This document shows positions 1 through 8,662 of a stretch of DNA of 64,000 bases, piece after piece (position 1 is the first letter of the stretch; the number at the start of each line of letters is the position of its first letter). Both the position numbers and the translations under genes were made by a program. Under the pieces are notes generated by a model. That model saw only the letters and a list, made by a program, of their open reading frames with translations, was not told the DNA's origin and did no database searches. Where the stretch lies: positions 62,001 through 126,000 of the forward strand of contig NZ_KQ040801.1 of the NCBI RefSeq assembly GCF_000971985.1, written 5' to 3'. This DNA is from Paenibacillus dauci. Lineage in GTDB: Bacteria > Bacillota > Bacilli > Paenibacillales > Paenibacillaceae.

Positions 1-1020
1 GCTACACTGGAAATCGTCACCAATCGCGCGACGTATACACTGCCAGCGAGCCAGATCAATATCGCTTCTATTTCTTCACAGCTGGGCAGCAGTACGAGTC
101 TGGAGGATATCAAAGTCCGTATTCGTATCGCTGTACCTGATGCGGGAACACTGTCAGTTATGAATCAGGCAGCGTCTGCCCAATCCTTTAGCCTGGTGAC
201 ACCACCTGTCAATCTGGATATTCAGGCCAGCCATAACGGACAAACTGTAGACGTTAGTCGTTTTAATGCTTATGTAGAGCGTTCTGTTATTCTGCCGCAG
301 GGTGTAGACCCGAATCGCATTACAACAGGGATTGTCGTAGAAGCGGACGGTACAACGCGTCATGTGCCTACCAAAGTAGAACAGCGGAATAACCAGTATC
401 ATGTAGTCATCAATAGTCTGACCAACAGTACCTATGCCGTGATCTGGCATCCGATTACATTTGATGATGTAAATCAGTCCTGGGCTGTGAATGCCGTCAA
501 CAATATGGGTTCCCGCATGGTAATCGAAGGATTTCAAGATGGTTCCTTCAAGCCGCGGCAGGATATTACCCGTGCTGAATTTGCAGCTATTATCGTCAAA
601 GGTCTCGGACTGAAAGAAGATACCAGCAGCCGAACGTTCAGCGATGTGAAATCATCCGACTGGTTCAGCGGTGCTGTACAAACAGCAGCCTCTTATGGAC
701 TGATTCAAGGGTACGCAAACGGTACTTTCAAGCCGCAGGATAAAATCACCCGTGAACAGGCTATGGTCATTCTTGCGCAGGCGATGAAGCTAAGCGGGCT
801 GCAGGATAAACTTGGCGGTGTCAATACCGCTTCCGTTTTAAACAGCTTCAAGGATAAAACCAATCTTTCTGCCTGGGCGCAGCAAGCCGCTGCCTCCAAT
901 CTGCAAGCTGGACTTGTACAGGGACGCAGTTCGCAGATGCTGGCACCCAAAATGAATGTAACCCGTGCAGAGGTTGCCCTGATGATACAGAATTTGCTGC
1001 AAAAATCCGATTTGATCTAA
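1..1020 (+). CDS. SLH-domain surface protein, C-terminal part (5' end outside window)
   Basis: The frame is open from base 1 to the TAA at 1018-1020, so this is the last 339 residues of a larger protein whose start lies outside the window. The last ~190 residues hold three S-layer homology repeats: one with GFQDGSFKP and ITRAEFAAII, one with GYANGTFKP and ITREQAMVIL, and a more divergent third ending in NVTRAEVALMIQ. SLH repeats anchor proteins to pyruvylated secondary cell-wall polymer. The part before them is beta-rich and resembles the tail regions of large Paenibacillus exoproteins. The enzymatic or adhesive function sits upstream and cannot be told from here. Confidence 0.9.
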   Translation, partial: ATLEIVTNRATYTLPASQINIASISSQLGSSTSLEDIKVRIRIAVPDAGTLSVMNQAASAQSFSLVTPPVNLDIQASHNGQTVDVSRFNAYVERSVILPQGVDPNRITTGIVVEADGTTRHVPTKVEQRNNQYHVVINSLTNSTYAVIWHPITFDDVNQSWAVNAVNNMGSRMVIEGFQDGSFKPRQDITRAEFAAIIVKGLGLKEDTSSRTFSDVKSSDWFSGAVQTAASYGLIQGYANGTFKPQDKITREQAMVILAQAMKLSGLQDKLGGVNTASVLNSFKDKTNLSAWAQQAAASNLQAGLVQGRSSQMLAPKMNVTRAEVALMIQNLLQKSDLI

Positions 1021-1046
1021 ATGATCTGAATAGATTCTAACCAAAT

Positions 1047-1110
1047 AGCCAGCCGTAAATTGTACCCTGGAAATACAGGTGCGATTTGCGGCTGGCTGTT
1101 TGTTATTTTC
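1047..1110 (+). terminator. Intrinsic terminator after SLH protein
   Basis: AGCCAGCCG pairs with CGGCTGGCT, supported by an inner AAAT/ATTT, and is followed by a T-rich tract (TGTTTGTTATTTT). It lies 27 bp after the SLH stop codon. Confidence 0.85.
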
Positions 1111-1200
1111 TGAAATTATGGTTCCGATTACGAATGATGATATAGATATTGAAGCCGAAGTCAGTAGTTGCGGTTCCTCTATAGCCCCTGTAAAATACAT

Positions 1201-1229
1201 TTCGATACATATCGAAGTATGAAATACAT
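1201..1229 (+). promoter_or_regulatory. Probable ArsR autoregulatory operator
   Basis: TTCGATACATATCGAA (1201-1216) is a perfect inverted repeat. It overlaps ATCGAAGTATGAAATACAT (1211-1229), which touches the Shine-Dalgarno of the ArsR gene. Nearly the same 19-mer recurs at 2933-2951 upstream of the EamA transporter. Operator function is inferred from this shared motif. Confidence 0.5.
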
Positions 1230-1242
1230 AAGGAGGACAACT

Positions 1243-1956
1243 ATGAGTATTAACCACGATATTGCGACTGTCGCTTCCCTGCTTGGAGAAAGTTCACGTG
1301 CTGCCATGCTGACAGGTCTGCTGGATGGCAGATTTCATACTGCAGGTGAGCTGGCCTATATGGCCTCGGTCACTGCGCAGACCGCCAGCTTCCATCTGTC
1401 CAAGCTTGTCCAGGGCGGCTGGATTATCGCCGAACGCCATGGACGTTACCGCTATTATCAGCTAGCCAGCCGCGAGGTAGCTCAGACACTGGAGACACTG
1501 CTCACGATCTCGCCTCCTCCGCAGGTACGTTCACTGCGCCAGTCTACCGAAATGAAATCGCTGCGTGAAGCCCGCACCTGCTACGATCATCTGGCTGGGC
1601 AGCTCGGTGTCGATCTGACCGAAGCGATGACACGTCGTGGCTATCTGCTGCAGGCGAATGGTGAATTTACAGTGACTGCAGACGGCGAAGTGTTTTTCGC
1701 AGGGTTGGGTCTGAATCTACAGCTGATGCGCCGCAAGCGTCGTGCTTTTGCCCATGCCTGTCTGGATTGGAGCGAACGCAGACATCATCTGGGCGGCGCA
1801 CTCGGTCATGAACTGGTGACTCTGTTCCTGCAAAAGGAATGGATTGCACGTGTTCCTTCGATCCGTGCGGTCAAAGTTACCGACGAAGGACGTTCTGCCT
1901 TCAGGCAGCATTTTGATCTGGACTGGCTTTCTGTTTCGACTGAAACTGGCGATTAA
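1243..1956 (+). CDS. ArsR-family winged-helix transcriptional regulator
   Basis: This is a 237-residue regulator. The N-terminal ~90 residues form an ArsR-type winged helix (LLGESSRAAMLTGLLDG, then ELAYMASVTAQTASFHLSKL, then a wing rich in R and Y). The C-terminal ~140 residues carry no metal-binding CXC motif that I can see, as in larger ArsR-like sensors of organic effectors. The start is ATG 1243, preceded by AAGGAGGA; the longer open frame upstream would run through the operator. The 3' end overlaps the convergent EamA gene by 56 bp. A shared motif upstream of both genes suggests it represses itself and that transporter. Confidence 0.85.
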   Translation: MSINHDIATVASLLGESSRAAMLTGLLDGRFHTAGELAYMASVTAQTASFHLSKLVQGGWIIAERHGRYRYYQLASREVAQTLETLLTISPPPQVRSLRQSTEMKSLREARTCYDHLAGQLGVDLTEAMTRRGYLLQANGEFTVTADGEVFFAGLGLNLQLMRRKRRAFAHACLDWSERRHHLGGALGHELVTLFLQKEWIARVPSIRAVKVTDEGRSAFRQHFDLDWLSVSTETGD

Positions 1957-2791
1957 CCAGATAAATTCCGGCAATAATACACAGACCTCCACTGATCAGC
2001 GAAGGATACAACTGCTCTCCCAGCAGCAGCCAGCCAGTAAGTACCCCGAAAAAGGGCGCCAGGAACAAAAAGGCGCTCGTTCTCGCCGGGTCTCCTTTTT
2101 GCAGTACATAATACCAGCCGGCAAACTGCACGATTGAAGACAGCAGACTCAGCCATAGCAGGATAGTCACCGACTCCCCGTTCCAATGGAAAAAGGGCTG
2201 CTCCAGCAGCACACTTGCGATCAGCAGCAGAATACCGCCAAATAGCATCTGATACGCAGACAATACCCATGTATCAAGGCCATTTCCCCACTTTTTGACG
2301 AGCAAGGTAGCCGTCGCCCAGAAAACTGCCGAGCATAATCCAAAGATCACTCCCGCTTTCCATTCCAGCTGTGCACCAAGCGTAATGGCTACACCGGTCA
2401 CTCCCAACAGTACACCCAGCCATTGATACCAGCGATAACGCATTCCAGCGAATACCGTCCCCAGCACCACAACCAATAGTGGATTGGTAAAGGTCAGAAT
2501 CGACGATTCACTCGCCGTAATCGTACGCAGACTGATAAAGATACAGCCCATTACTCCAGCAGTCTGCAGGGCACCGATTAGCAGTATTTTCATCCAGTCG
2601 GCTGTTCGCGCCGGATGAGGACGCCGCAGCGCGCCGACGATAACTGCCATAATGATTCCGGCCAGCGCAAAGCGTAGTCCTGCCAACAACAGTGGTGAAG
2701 CATATACCAGCCCCATTTTCCCAATAGCAAACGATGACCCCATCAGAAATGTCGTCAGCAGAATCAGCGGCATAAATTTAAGCATGTTCAT
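1901..2791 (-). CDS. EamA (DMT superfamily) transporter
   Basis: This 296-residue, very hydrophobic protein has about ten membrane segments in two homologous EamA halves, as in the drug/metabolite transporter superfamily; typical length is ~300. The half-repeats each end in a short charged loop (RYRWYQW, NRQFQSK). The start at 2791 has AAAGGAG at a normal distance; an ATG 27 bp upstream would bury this site. The substrate cannot be told; relatives export amino acids or small metabolites. Convergence with the ArsR gene and the shared upstream motif suggest an inducible efflux pair. Confidence 0.85.
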   Translation of the reverse strand: MNMLKFMPLILLTTFLMGSSFAIGKMGLVYASPLLLAGLRFALAGIIMAVIVGALRRPHPARTADWMKILLIGALQTAGVMGCIFISLRTITASESSILTFTNPLLVVVLGTVFAGMRYRWYQWLGVLLGVTGVAITLGAQLEWKAGVIFGLCSAVFWATATLLVKKWGNGLDTWVLSAYQMLFGGILLLIASVLLEQPFFHWNGESVTILLWLSLLSSIVQFAGWYYVLQKGDPARTSAFLFLAPFFGVLTGWLLLGEQLYPSLISGGLCIIAGIYLVNRQFQSKQKASPDQNAA

Positions 2792-2932
2792 TTTTTTGTT
2801 CTCCTTTGTTGGCTGCACAGCATAGGATTCCTGTGGTATGTACTTACCTCATCCTCGTGTATCTGATGCACCTGTGTATGATTGAGCAGTTATCTGCCTG
2901 ATTCAGTATATACGCTGGTTATTTCAGTCATC

Positions 2933-2951
2933 ATCGAAGTATGGAATACAT
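2933..2951. promoter_or_regulatory. Second copy of ArsR-associated motif
   Basis: ATCGAAGTATGGAATACAT differs at one position from 1211-1229 upstream of the ArsR gene. It lies ~140 bp upstream of the EamA start, on that gene's promoter side. The rest of 2792-3147 shows nothing else I can identify. Confidence 0.5.
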
Positions 2952-3147
2952 GTTGATTTTGCAGTGACTACCGATTGATCTACAGGTCTTTGCCCTGCTT
3001 GCTGGTAGCCAGACCGCCCTATGATAAAGCCAAATATGTCAGATATGCGGCTTTACTGGCCCTGCCTCATAGGCTACATATTGTCATCTGTCTGCGGATA
3101 TGTGACCATTCCCTCATATCATACCTACTTCCAGAGGAGTGAACCCT

Positions 3148-6100
3148 ATGTTTTTGACCGAGCAAAAGCTGAAGTCCCGATTACAGGAACTGAGTATGTA
3201 TCGTTATCGTGAAGCCATTCCCGTGCCTTCTTTTCAGGCTAGAGAAGATAGTGGAGAAGAGATTCATCCTGCGGCTCCGCAGCCGGATGACAGCTGGAAT
3301 ACGATGGAGCTGGGCGAATACTGGAGTGGGCGCGACCGCTTCCTGTGGCTCGCTGCCGAAGCAGAGATTCCGGAGAGCTGGCAGGGACGTACCCTGCTGG
3401 GACGTTTTCATTTTGGTCTGACCGGTGGCGGTACCAATTCAGGCTTTGAATCACTGCTGTATTTGAATGGACAGCCTTATCAGGGAGTCGACTCCAACCA
3501 TATCGAAGTATTCCTGCCCGAAGACGCCGCCGGACGTACCCATCAGCTGACGTTCCGCCTATGGTCCGGTCTGGAGGGCGGCGGACACCCCAAGGTACAG
3601 CGTCATGAACTGCGAACCGCCGAGATCTGCTGGCTGGATGAGCCGTCTGATAATCTGTATTACACAGGAATGGCTGCGCTGGAGACGGTGGAAGTGCTGG
3701 AGGAACATTCTTCCGAACGTGCGGATCTGCTGCGTGCAGTGGATCGTGCTTTTCGCCAGATTGACTGGTCGGAGCCGGGAACACCTCCTTTCTACGACAG
3801 TGTGCAGCAGGCCGAGCAGCTGCTGACCACCATGCTGGAGGCAATCGGCAAGCACAGCTCCGTACAATTGACAGCTGTTGGCCATACCCATATTGATGTG
3901 GCATGGCTATGGCGATTGAAGCATACCCGGCAAAAGGCTATCCGCTCTTTCTCAACTGTGATGCGGCTGATGGAGCGCTTCCCGGAATATGTCTTTTTGC
4001 AGACCCAGCCGCAGCTGTATGACTATGTCAAACAGGACGCGCCGGAGCTGTATGAACAAATCAAAGCCAAAATTGCCGAAGGACGCTGGGAAGCTGGCGG
4101 AGCCATGTGGCTCGAAGCTGACTGCAATCTGATCAGCGGCGAATCCCTGACTCGGCAGCTACTGATGGGTACCCGATTTTACAAAGAGGAATTTGGCGTG
4201 GAGTCGGATTATCTGTGGCTGCCGGATGTATTTGGGTACAGCTGGGCACTGCCGCAGATTCTGCGCAAATCCGGTATTCATACTTTTATGACGACCAAGA
4301 TCAGCTGGAACCAGTACAACCGGATGCCTCATGATACATTCCGCTGGCGCGGGATTGACGGCTCCGAGGTACTTACCCACTTTATTACAACTACCGAGCC
4401 GTGGTCACAGCCGGGCTCGTGGTTCTATACGTACAATGGACAACTCGTACCGAAGACAGTCAAAGGCAGCTGGGAGGCTTACCGGGACAAGGAAATGAAC
4501 CGTGAGCTGCTCGTCTCCTACGGGTATGGCGATGGCGGTGGCGGCGTGAACCGCACGATGCTGGAGATGCGCCGGCGGCTGGACCGGATTCCTGGCCTGC
4601 CTCATGTCCGCACAGGAACAGCCGGTGATTACTTCCGCCGCCTGCAGCAGACCGTCGCCGAGACAGACAGCTATGTGCATACATGGGATGGCGAGCTGTA
4701 TCTGGAATATCACCGGGGTACCTATACGAGTCAGGCATATAACAAACGGATGAATCGCAAGCTGGAGCTGCTGTACCGGGATGCTGAATGGATCAGCGCC
4801 TGGCAAAGTGCCCGTTCGGGAGAATGGTCCGATTATCCACAGCAGCAACTGAATGAAGGCTGGAAAATTATCCTGCGCAACCAATTCCATGATATTATCC
4901 CTGGCTCCTCGATCCGCGAGGTATACGAAGACAGCCGGATTGAATATGAGCAGTCCTGGCAGATCGGCAGCCGAGTCTGGGAGCAGGGCAGCCAGCAACT
5001 GGCAGCGGCAGGGAACGAGATTTCCTCTGTTAGCGGGGCATCCTATACAGTCTGGAACTCTTCTCCATGGGCGCGTACAGAGATCATTACGCTTCCGGTA
5101 CAATCGGAGCAGCGAACCGGCCTGTGGAAAGATGCTACCGGACAGGAGCTAACCGCTGTACAGCAGCAGGATCAATGGATCATCCGGGTAGAGAATGTAC
5201 CGGCTCTGGGCTGTACGACGATTACTCTGGATGCTTCGGATCATTCGATTAAGCCCATTGTTGAAGAACGGTCGTTAACTGATAGTATCGCAGCGCCTTC
5301 CGCACAGCCGCTGATCGTAGAAGATTACCGGGCAACCACGCCTTTTTATGAACTGGAATGGAATAATGCAGGACAGCTGACCCGTCTGTATGACCGGCAG
5401 GCTGAGCGTGAAGTGCTGGCACCCGGAGCCAGAGCGAATGTACTCCAGCTGTTCGAAGATAAGCCGCTGAATTTTGATGCATGGGATATCGATATCTTTT
5501 ATCAGGAGAAAATGAAAGAGATCACGACGCTGGTCCGTACCGAAGTGATCGAATGCAGTCTGCTGCGTGCAATTGTTCATTTTGAATGGCAGGTCGGTCA
5601 ATCGACGATTACCCAGCAGATGGTGCTGTATGCAGATGATCGCCGAATCGACTTTGTCACTCAGGCGGACTGGCATGAGCGCCAGCAGCTATTGAAAGTA
5701 GCCTTCCCGGTGCATATCCGCGCTACGGAAGCCACTTATGATATCCAGTATGGCAACGTCAAGCGTCCTACCCACTGGAATACCAGCTGGGACAGCGCCC
5801 GCTTCGAATCGGTCGGTCACCAGTGGGCAGACCTGTCGGATCGTGGCTATGGCGTCAGTCTATTAAATGACTGCAAATATGGTTACGACATTAAGGATAA
5901 TATTATGCGATTGTCGTTGATCAAATGTCCGATTCATCCCGATACCGAAGCCGACCAAGGATATCACGCATTCACTTATTCCCTGCTGCCTCATCAGGGA
6001 GACTGGTTGCAAGGCAATACCGTACCTGCCGCATGGGCATTGAACAATCCACTGCGCTATACAGAAGGTCATATGGATCACGGTGGCGCCTCCATGTTCA

Positions 6101-6357
6101 CCCTGTCCGGTCATACTGCCATGATCTCTGCAATCAAAAAAGCCGAAGATCATAATCATGTTATTCTGCGTGTGCATGACTTTTCCGGCAGTCGTCAGAC
6201 GCTTACACTGGACAGTACACTACCTGTCACCGGCTACCGCGAATGCAATCTGATGGAACAGCCGGAGCAGGAGTTCCAGCATGAAGTTCCGATCCGCTTT
6301 GTACTAGAACCCTATGAGATCAAGACATTCGAAATACAGCTGCAGCCGGAGCTTTGA
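3148..6357 (+). CDS. Alpha-mannosidase, glycoside hydrolase family 38
   Basis: This 1069-residue cytoplasmic enzyme (no signal peptide) is of the usual GH38 length. HTHIDVAWLW (about residue 250) gives the family His/Asp zinc ligands. LPDVFGYSWALPQI carries the expected catalytic nucleophile, Asp360. The C-terminal half is the beta-sandwich region of GH38. The family hydrolyses alpha-mannosides; bacterial members often degrade oligosaccharides imported from plant or fungal glycans. The start is ATG 3148, eight bases after AGAGGAG; an in-frame GTG at 3139 overlaps that site. It is apparently monocistronic and closed by a strong terminator. Confidence 0.93.
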   Translation: MFLTEQKLKSRLQELSMYRYREAIPVPSFQAREDSGEEIHPAAPQPDDSWNTMELGEYWSGRDRFLWLAAEAEIPESWQGRTLLGRFHFGLTGGGTNSGFESLLYLNGQPYQGVDSNHIEVFLPEDAAGRTHQLTFRLWSGLEGGGHPKVQRHELRTAEICWLDEPSDNLYYTGMAALETVEVLEEHSSERADLLRAVDRAFRQIDWSEPGTPPFYDSVQQAEQLLTTMLEAIGKHSSVQLTAVGHTHIDVAWLWRLKHTRQKAIRSFSTVMRLMERFPEYVFLQTQPQLYDYVKQDAPELYEQIKAKIAEGRWEAGGAMWLEADCNLISGESLTRQLLMGTRFYKEEFGVESDYLWLPDVFGYSWALPQILRKSGIHTFMTTKISWNQYNRMPHDTFRWRGIDGSEVLTHFITTTEPWSQPGSWFYTYNGQLVPKTVKGSWEAYRDKEMNRELLVSYGYGDGGGGVNRTMLEMRRRLDRIPGLPHVRTGTAGDYFRRLQQTVAETDSYVHTWDGELYLEYHRGTYTSQAYNKRMNRKLELLYRDAEWISAWQSARSGEWSDYPQQQLNEGWKIILRNQFHDIIPGSSIREVYEDSRIEYEQSWQIGSRVWEQGSQQLAAAGNEISSVSGASYTVWNSSPWARTEIITLPVQSEQRTGLWKDATGQELTAVQQQDQWIIRVENVPALGCTTITLDASDHSIKPIVEERSLTDSIAAPSAQPLIVEDYRATTPFYELEWNNAGQLTRLYDRQAEREVLAPGARANVLQLFEDKPLNFDAWDIDIFYQEKMKEITTLVRTEVIECSLLRAIVHFEWQVGQSTITQQMVLYADDRRIDFVTQADWHERQQLLKVAFPVHIRATEATYDIQYGNVKRPTHWNTSWDSARFESVGHQWADLSDRGYGVSLLNDCKYGYDIKDNIMRLSLIKCPIHPDTEADQGYHAFTYSLLPHQGDWLQGNTVPAAWALNNPLRYTEGHMDHGGASMFTLSGHTAMISAIKKAEDHNHVILRVHDFSGSRQTLTLDSTLPVTGYRECNLMEQPEQEFQHEVPIRFVLEPYEIKTFEIQLQPEL

Positions 6358-6410
6358 CCCGCTTACTGTACGCTGCCAAGCACATGAAAATCTATCTATA
6401 AATCACTATG

Positions 6411-6446
6411 CAGTACCACTTCGTTGGAGTGGTACTGTCTTTTTTT
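6411..6446 (+). terminator. Intrinsic terminator after alpha-mannosidase
   Basis: A perfect 10-bp stem CAGTACCACT/AGTGGTACTG with a 7-base loop is followed by TCTTTTTTT. Confidence 0.95.
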
Positions 6447-6686
6447 GCGCATTTTCGATTTATTCCTCAGCCCTTGCCAGTACTGGGATACGGCGGATTA
6501 TCGGAAATTCAACCTTCTACTTGTTACCATTCTTCCTGTACGCTGTAACTTTTCTCCTGTTTTTTTCGGCTAAGATGGAAAATGGATGTCAAAAGATTGG
6601 AAGAATTCTCTTGATTCGCAGCTTCCATCATCCGATGAACATCATAGTGCTGATATTCAGCTCATATCATAACCGAAGGAGATTTA

Positions 6687-7655
6687 TTGATACGTATGCG
6701 TAAGCCCTGGAAAAAGTACTCCATCGCCTTACTGGCGGTATTGCTCGTCGTTTATGTTCTCGGGGTGAATTTCCCGCATTCTTCCGTTTTGGCGCATAAA
6801 ATCTGCAGTTCCTGGGTAGCCGCCAAAAACGAGGTGTTTTATTACGAACACTACAATCAGCTGGATGACCACAATGTGGCACTGGCTGCCGACTATGTCG
6901 TTCCACAGGGAACCGCAGACAAGGTCCCTGTACTGATGTACCACTATATCGTGCCGCAAAAGTACAATACCGAACCAAACAACAATTCCATTATCAACCT
7001 GGAATCGTTTGAACAGGATATGAAGTATCTGCATGATCACAATTACCATACCGCCACTCTGCAGCAACTGGAGCAGTACGTGAACGAACAGATCACCCTG
7101 CCGGAAAATACAGTCGTGATCAGCTTTGATGACGGGTATCAGAACAATATTATCTATGCCTACCCGATCATGAAAAAGTATGGCTTCCATGCTACCATGT
7201 TCGTGGTGGGTTCCAAAATTCAGGAAAAAACGCAGAAGTTCAACCCTTCGCGTACCAGCTATGTATCCCGCGCAGAGATGAAAGCCAGCGAAGATGTATT
7301 TGAATACAATAGCCATACCTATGATCTGCATTACAAAGCTCCACTGCACTGCGGAGATGATTACGCCGCCGGCATGGACCCGGATAAATTTATGGCAGAT
7401 GATCATATTATGCGTGATCAGGTCGGTATCAATACCCCTTACTTTGCTTATCCATTCGGCGATTTCCGGATGCAGATGATCTATGCGCTCAAGCAGTCCG
7501 GCTATCGGATGGCCTTTACGGTGCATCAGGGCTTTGTTCGTCCGGGAGATGATATGCTTAAGCTCAAGCGGTTGACCGTTGTATCCAGTACCAATATCGG
7601 AGAGCTGCTGCATCTGGAGCATGATCCGGATGGATCGGCACCCGTCGCTTTTTAA
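6687..7655 (+). CDS. Membrane-anchored polysaccharide deacetylase (NodB domain)
   Basis: This 322-residue protein has one N-terminal membrane segment (about residues 9-26) followed by an extracytoplasmic NodB/CE4 domain. Visible motifs are VLMYHYIV, SFDDGY (the Asp pair of motif 1), SHTYDLH (the His ligands of motif 2) and FAYPFGDF. The family removes acetyl groups from chitin oligosaccharides, peptidoglycan or biofilm polysaccharide; the substrate is open here. A TTG at 6687 sits 5 bases after AAGGAG; ATG 6696 is the alternative, with a spacing of 14. It is monocistronic, between two terminators. Confidence 0.88.
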   Translation: MIRMRKPWKKYSIALLAVLLVVYVLGVNFPHSSVLAHKICSSWVAAKNEVFYYEHYNQLDDHNVALAADYVVPQGTADKVPVLMYHYIVPQKYNTEPNNNSIINLESFEQDMKYLHDHNYHTATLQQLEQYVNEQITLPENTVVISFDDGYQNNIIYAYPIMKKYGFHATMFVVGSKIQEKTQKFNPSRTSYVSRAEMKASEDVFEYNSHTYDLHYKAPLHCGDDYAAGMDPDKFMADDHIMRDQVGINTPYFAYPFGDFRMQMIYALKQSGYRMAFTVHQGFVRPGDDMLKLKRLTVVSSTNIGELLHLEHDPDGSAPVAF

Positions 7656-7681
7656 AAAGAACAATTCATTTCTACCACATC

Positions 7682-7739
7682 AATCAAAAAGGACCAGAAT
7701 GTTGGCATTTGCCGCATCGCTGGTCCTTTTTTTGATTTC
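7682..7739. terminator. Bidirectional terminator
   Basis: AATCAAAAAGGACCAG pairs with CTGGTCCTTTTTTTGATT, giving T-runs on either strand. It sits between the convergent deacetylase and the SLH gene. Confidence 0.9.
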
Positions 7740-7872
7740 ATATTGACTATCTTGTATTCAATCTTGCTTCCGTAATAGCATCTCGCCGGATCACATCAGA
7801 TTAAGAAGGTTTGATCCGTCTTATACATGGAATCCGGCTGGACACGTCCAACCAGATGAGATCCGCCGATTC

Positions 7873-8520
7873 TTAACGATCGGCAACGGCTGGAAGATCT
7901 GCCGGGTCCGAAGCTTCCTCTGGACGATCCAGCAGCCCGCCTGCGCCATAGTCTGTGAAATTCTTGATAAATTGCAGCGCTTCGGCACGAGTCAGTGGCT
8001 GGTTGCCTTTGAAGGAAGCGACTGTTGCCTGATTGGCGTCACTCCCATTTGCCAATCCAAATGCCAGCAGATAACGAATTGCATTGTTCCCGCTAAAATT
8101 TACGCCGTCTGCCGCCGCAATTAATTCTGCAACTTTGGCACGGGTGATCACCTGACTGCGGGAAGCCGGATCGGTATAGCTTCTCACCGGATAATTCAGT
8201 GCTTTGGCACGATTGTAATAAGGGTTGGCCCAGTTGCCCTTGGTACTGGCTGTCACTTCCGGTTCATAGGAGCGAATGAGCATCGTAAGGAATTCCGCTT
8301 CAGTCACGGTCTTGCCCGGCTTGAACTGGCCATCCTGATAACCATTGACCAGACCTGTATCGTATCCCCAGCGGATCGTCTCCAGTGCCCAGTACTTCTC
8401 GGAAATATCGGAAAATGGAAGACCTGTCGCCGCTTCCGTAGTACGTGGTGTACCTGCACTGAACAGGGACAGCAGCAGACCGGCAACAAGCAGTATTCGG
8501 GTAAATGATGTTACTTTCAT
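7873..8520 (-). CDS. Secreted SLH-domain protein (small)
   Basis: This 215-residue protein starts at MKVTSF behind AAAGGTG. It has a clear signal peptide (LLVAGLLLSLFSA, cleavage probably near TEAA). Nearly all of the mature part is SLH-like: LPFSDISEKYWALETIRW with GYQDGQFKPGKTVTEAEFL, then a second and a third repeat ending QPLTRAEALQFI. With no other domain it would be a small wall-bound protein. It lies 142 bp downstream of the subtilisin-like protease on the same strand and may be co-transcribed with it. Confidence 0.85.
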   Translation of the reverse strand: MKVTSFTRILLVAGLLLSLFSAGTPRTTEAATGLPFSDISEKYWALETIRWGYDTGLVNGYQDGQFKPGKTVTEAEFLTMLIRSYEPEVTASTKGNWANPYYNRAKALNYPVRSYTDPASRSQVITRAKVAELIAAADGVNFSGNNAIRYLLAFGLANGSDANQATVASFKGNQPLTRAEALQFIKNFTDYGAGGLLDRPEEASDPADLPAVADR

Positions 8521-8662
8521 GGCTGTACACCTTTCTATTCTCAACATCATCATCTGATGTGTAAATGGATGGGATAGGATTGATTCGGATCAGTGCAGCT
8601 GATGCACCCGAAGGTACTGCATGATGCACCGATCCGGCATTTATCATAGACAATACGTAGAG

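Noticed and set aside
8587-8636. Inverted repeat GGATCAGTGCA...TGCACCGATCC between protease and SLH genes
   Set aside because: Long loop, one mismatch, no T-run; not enough to call a terminator or an RNA element.
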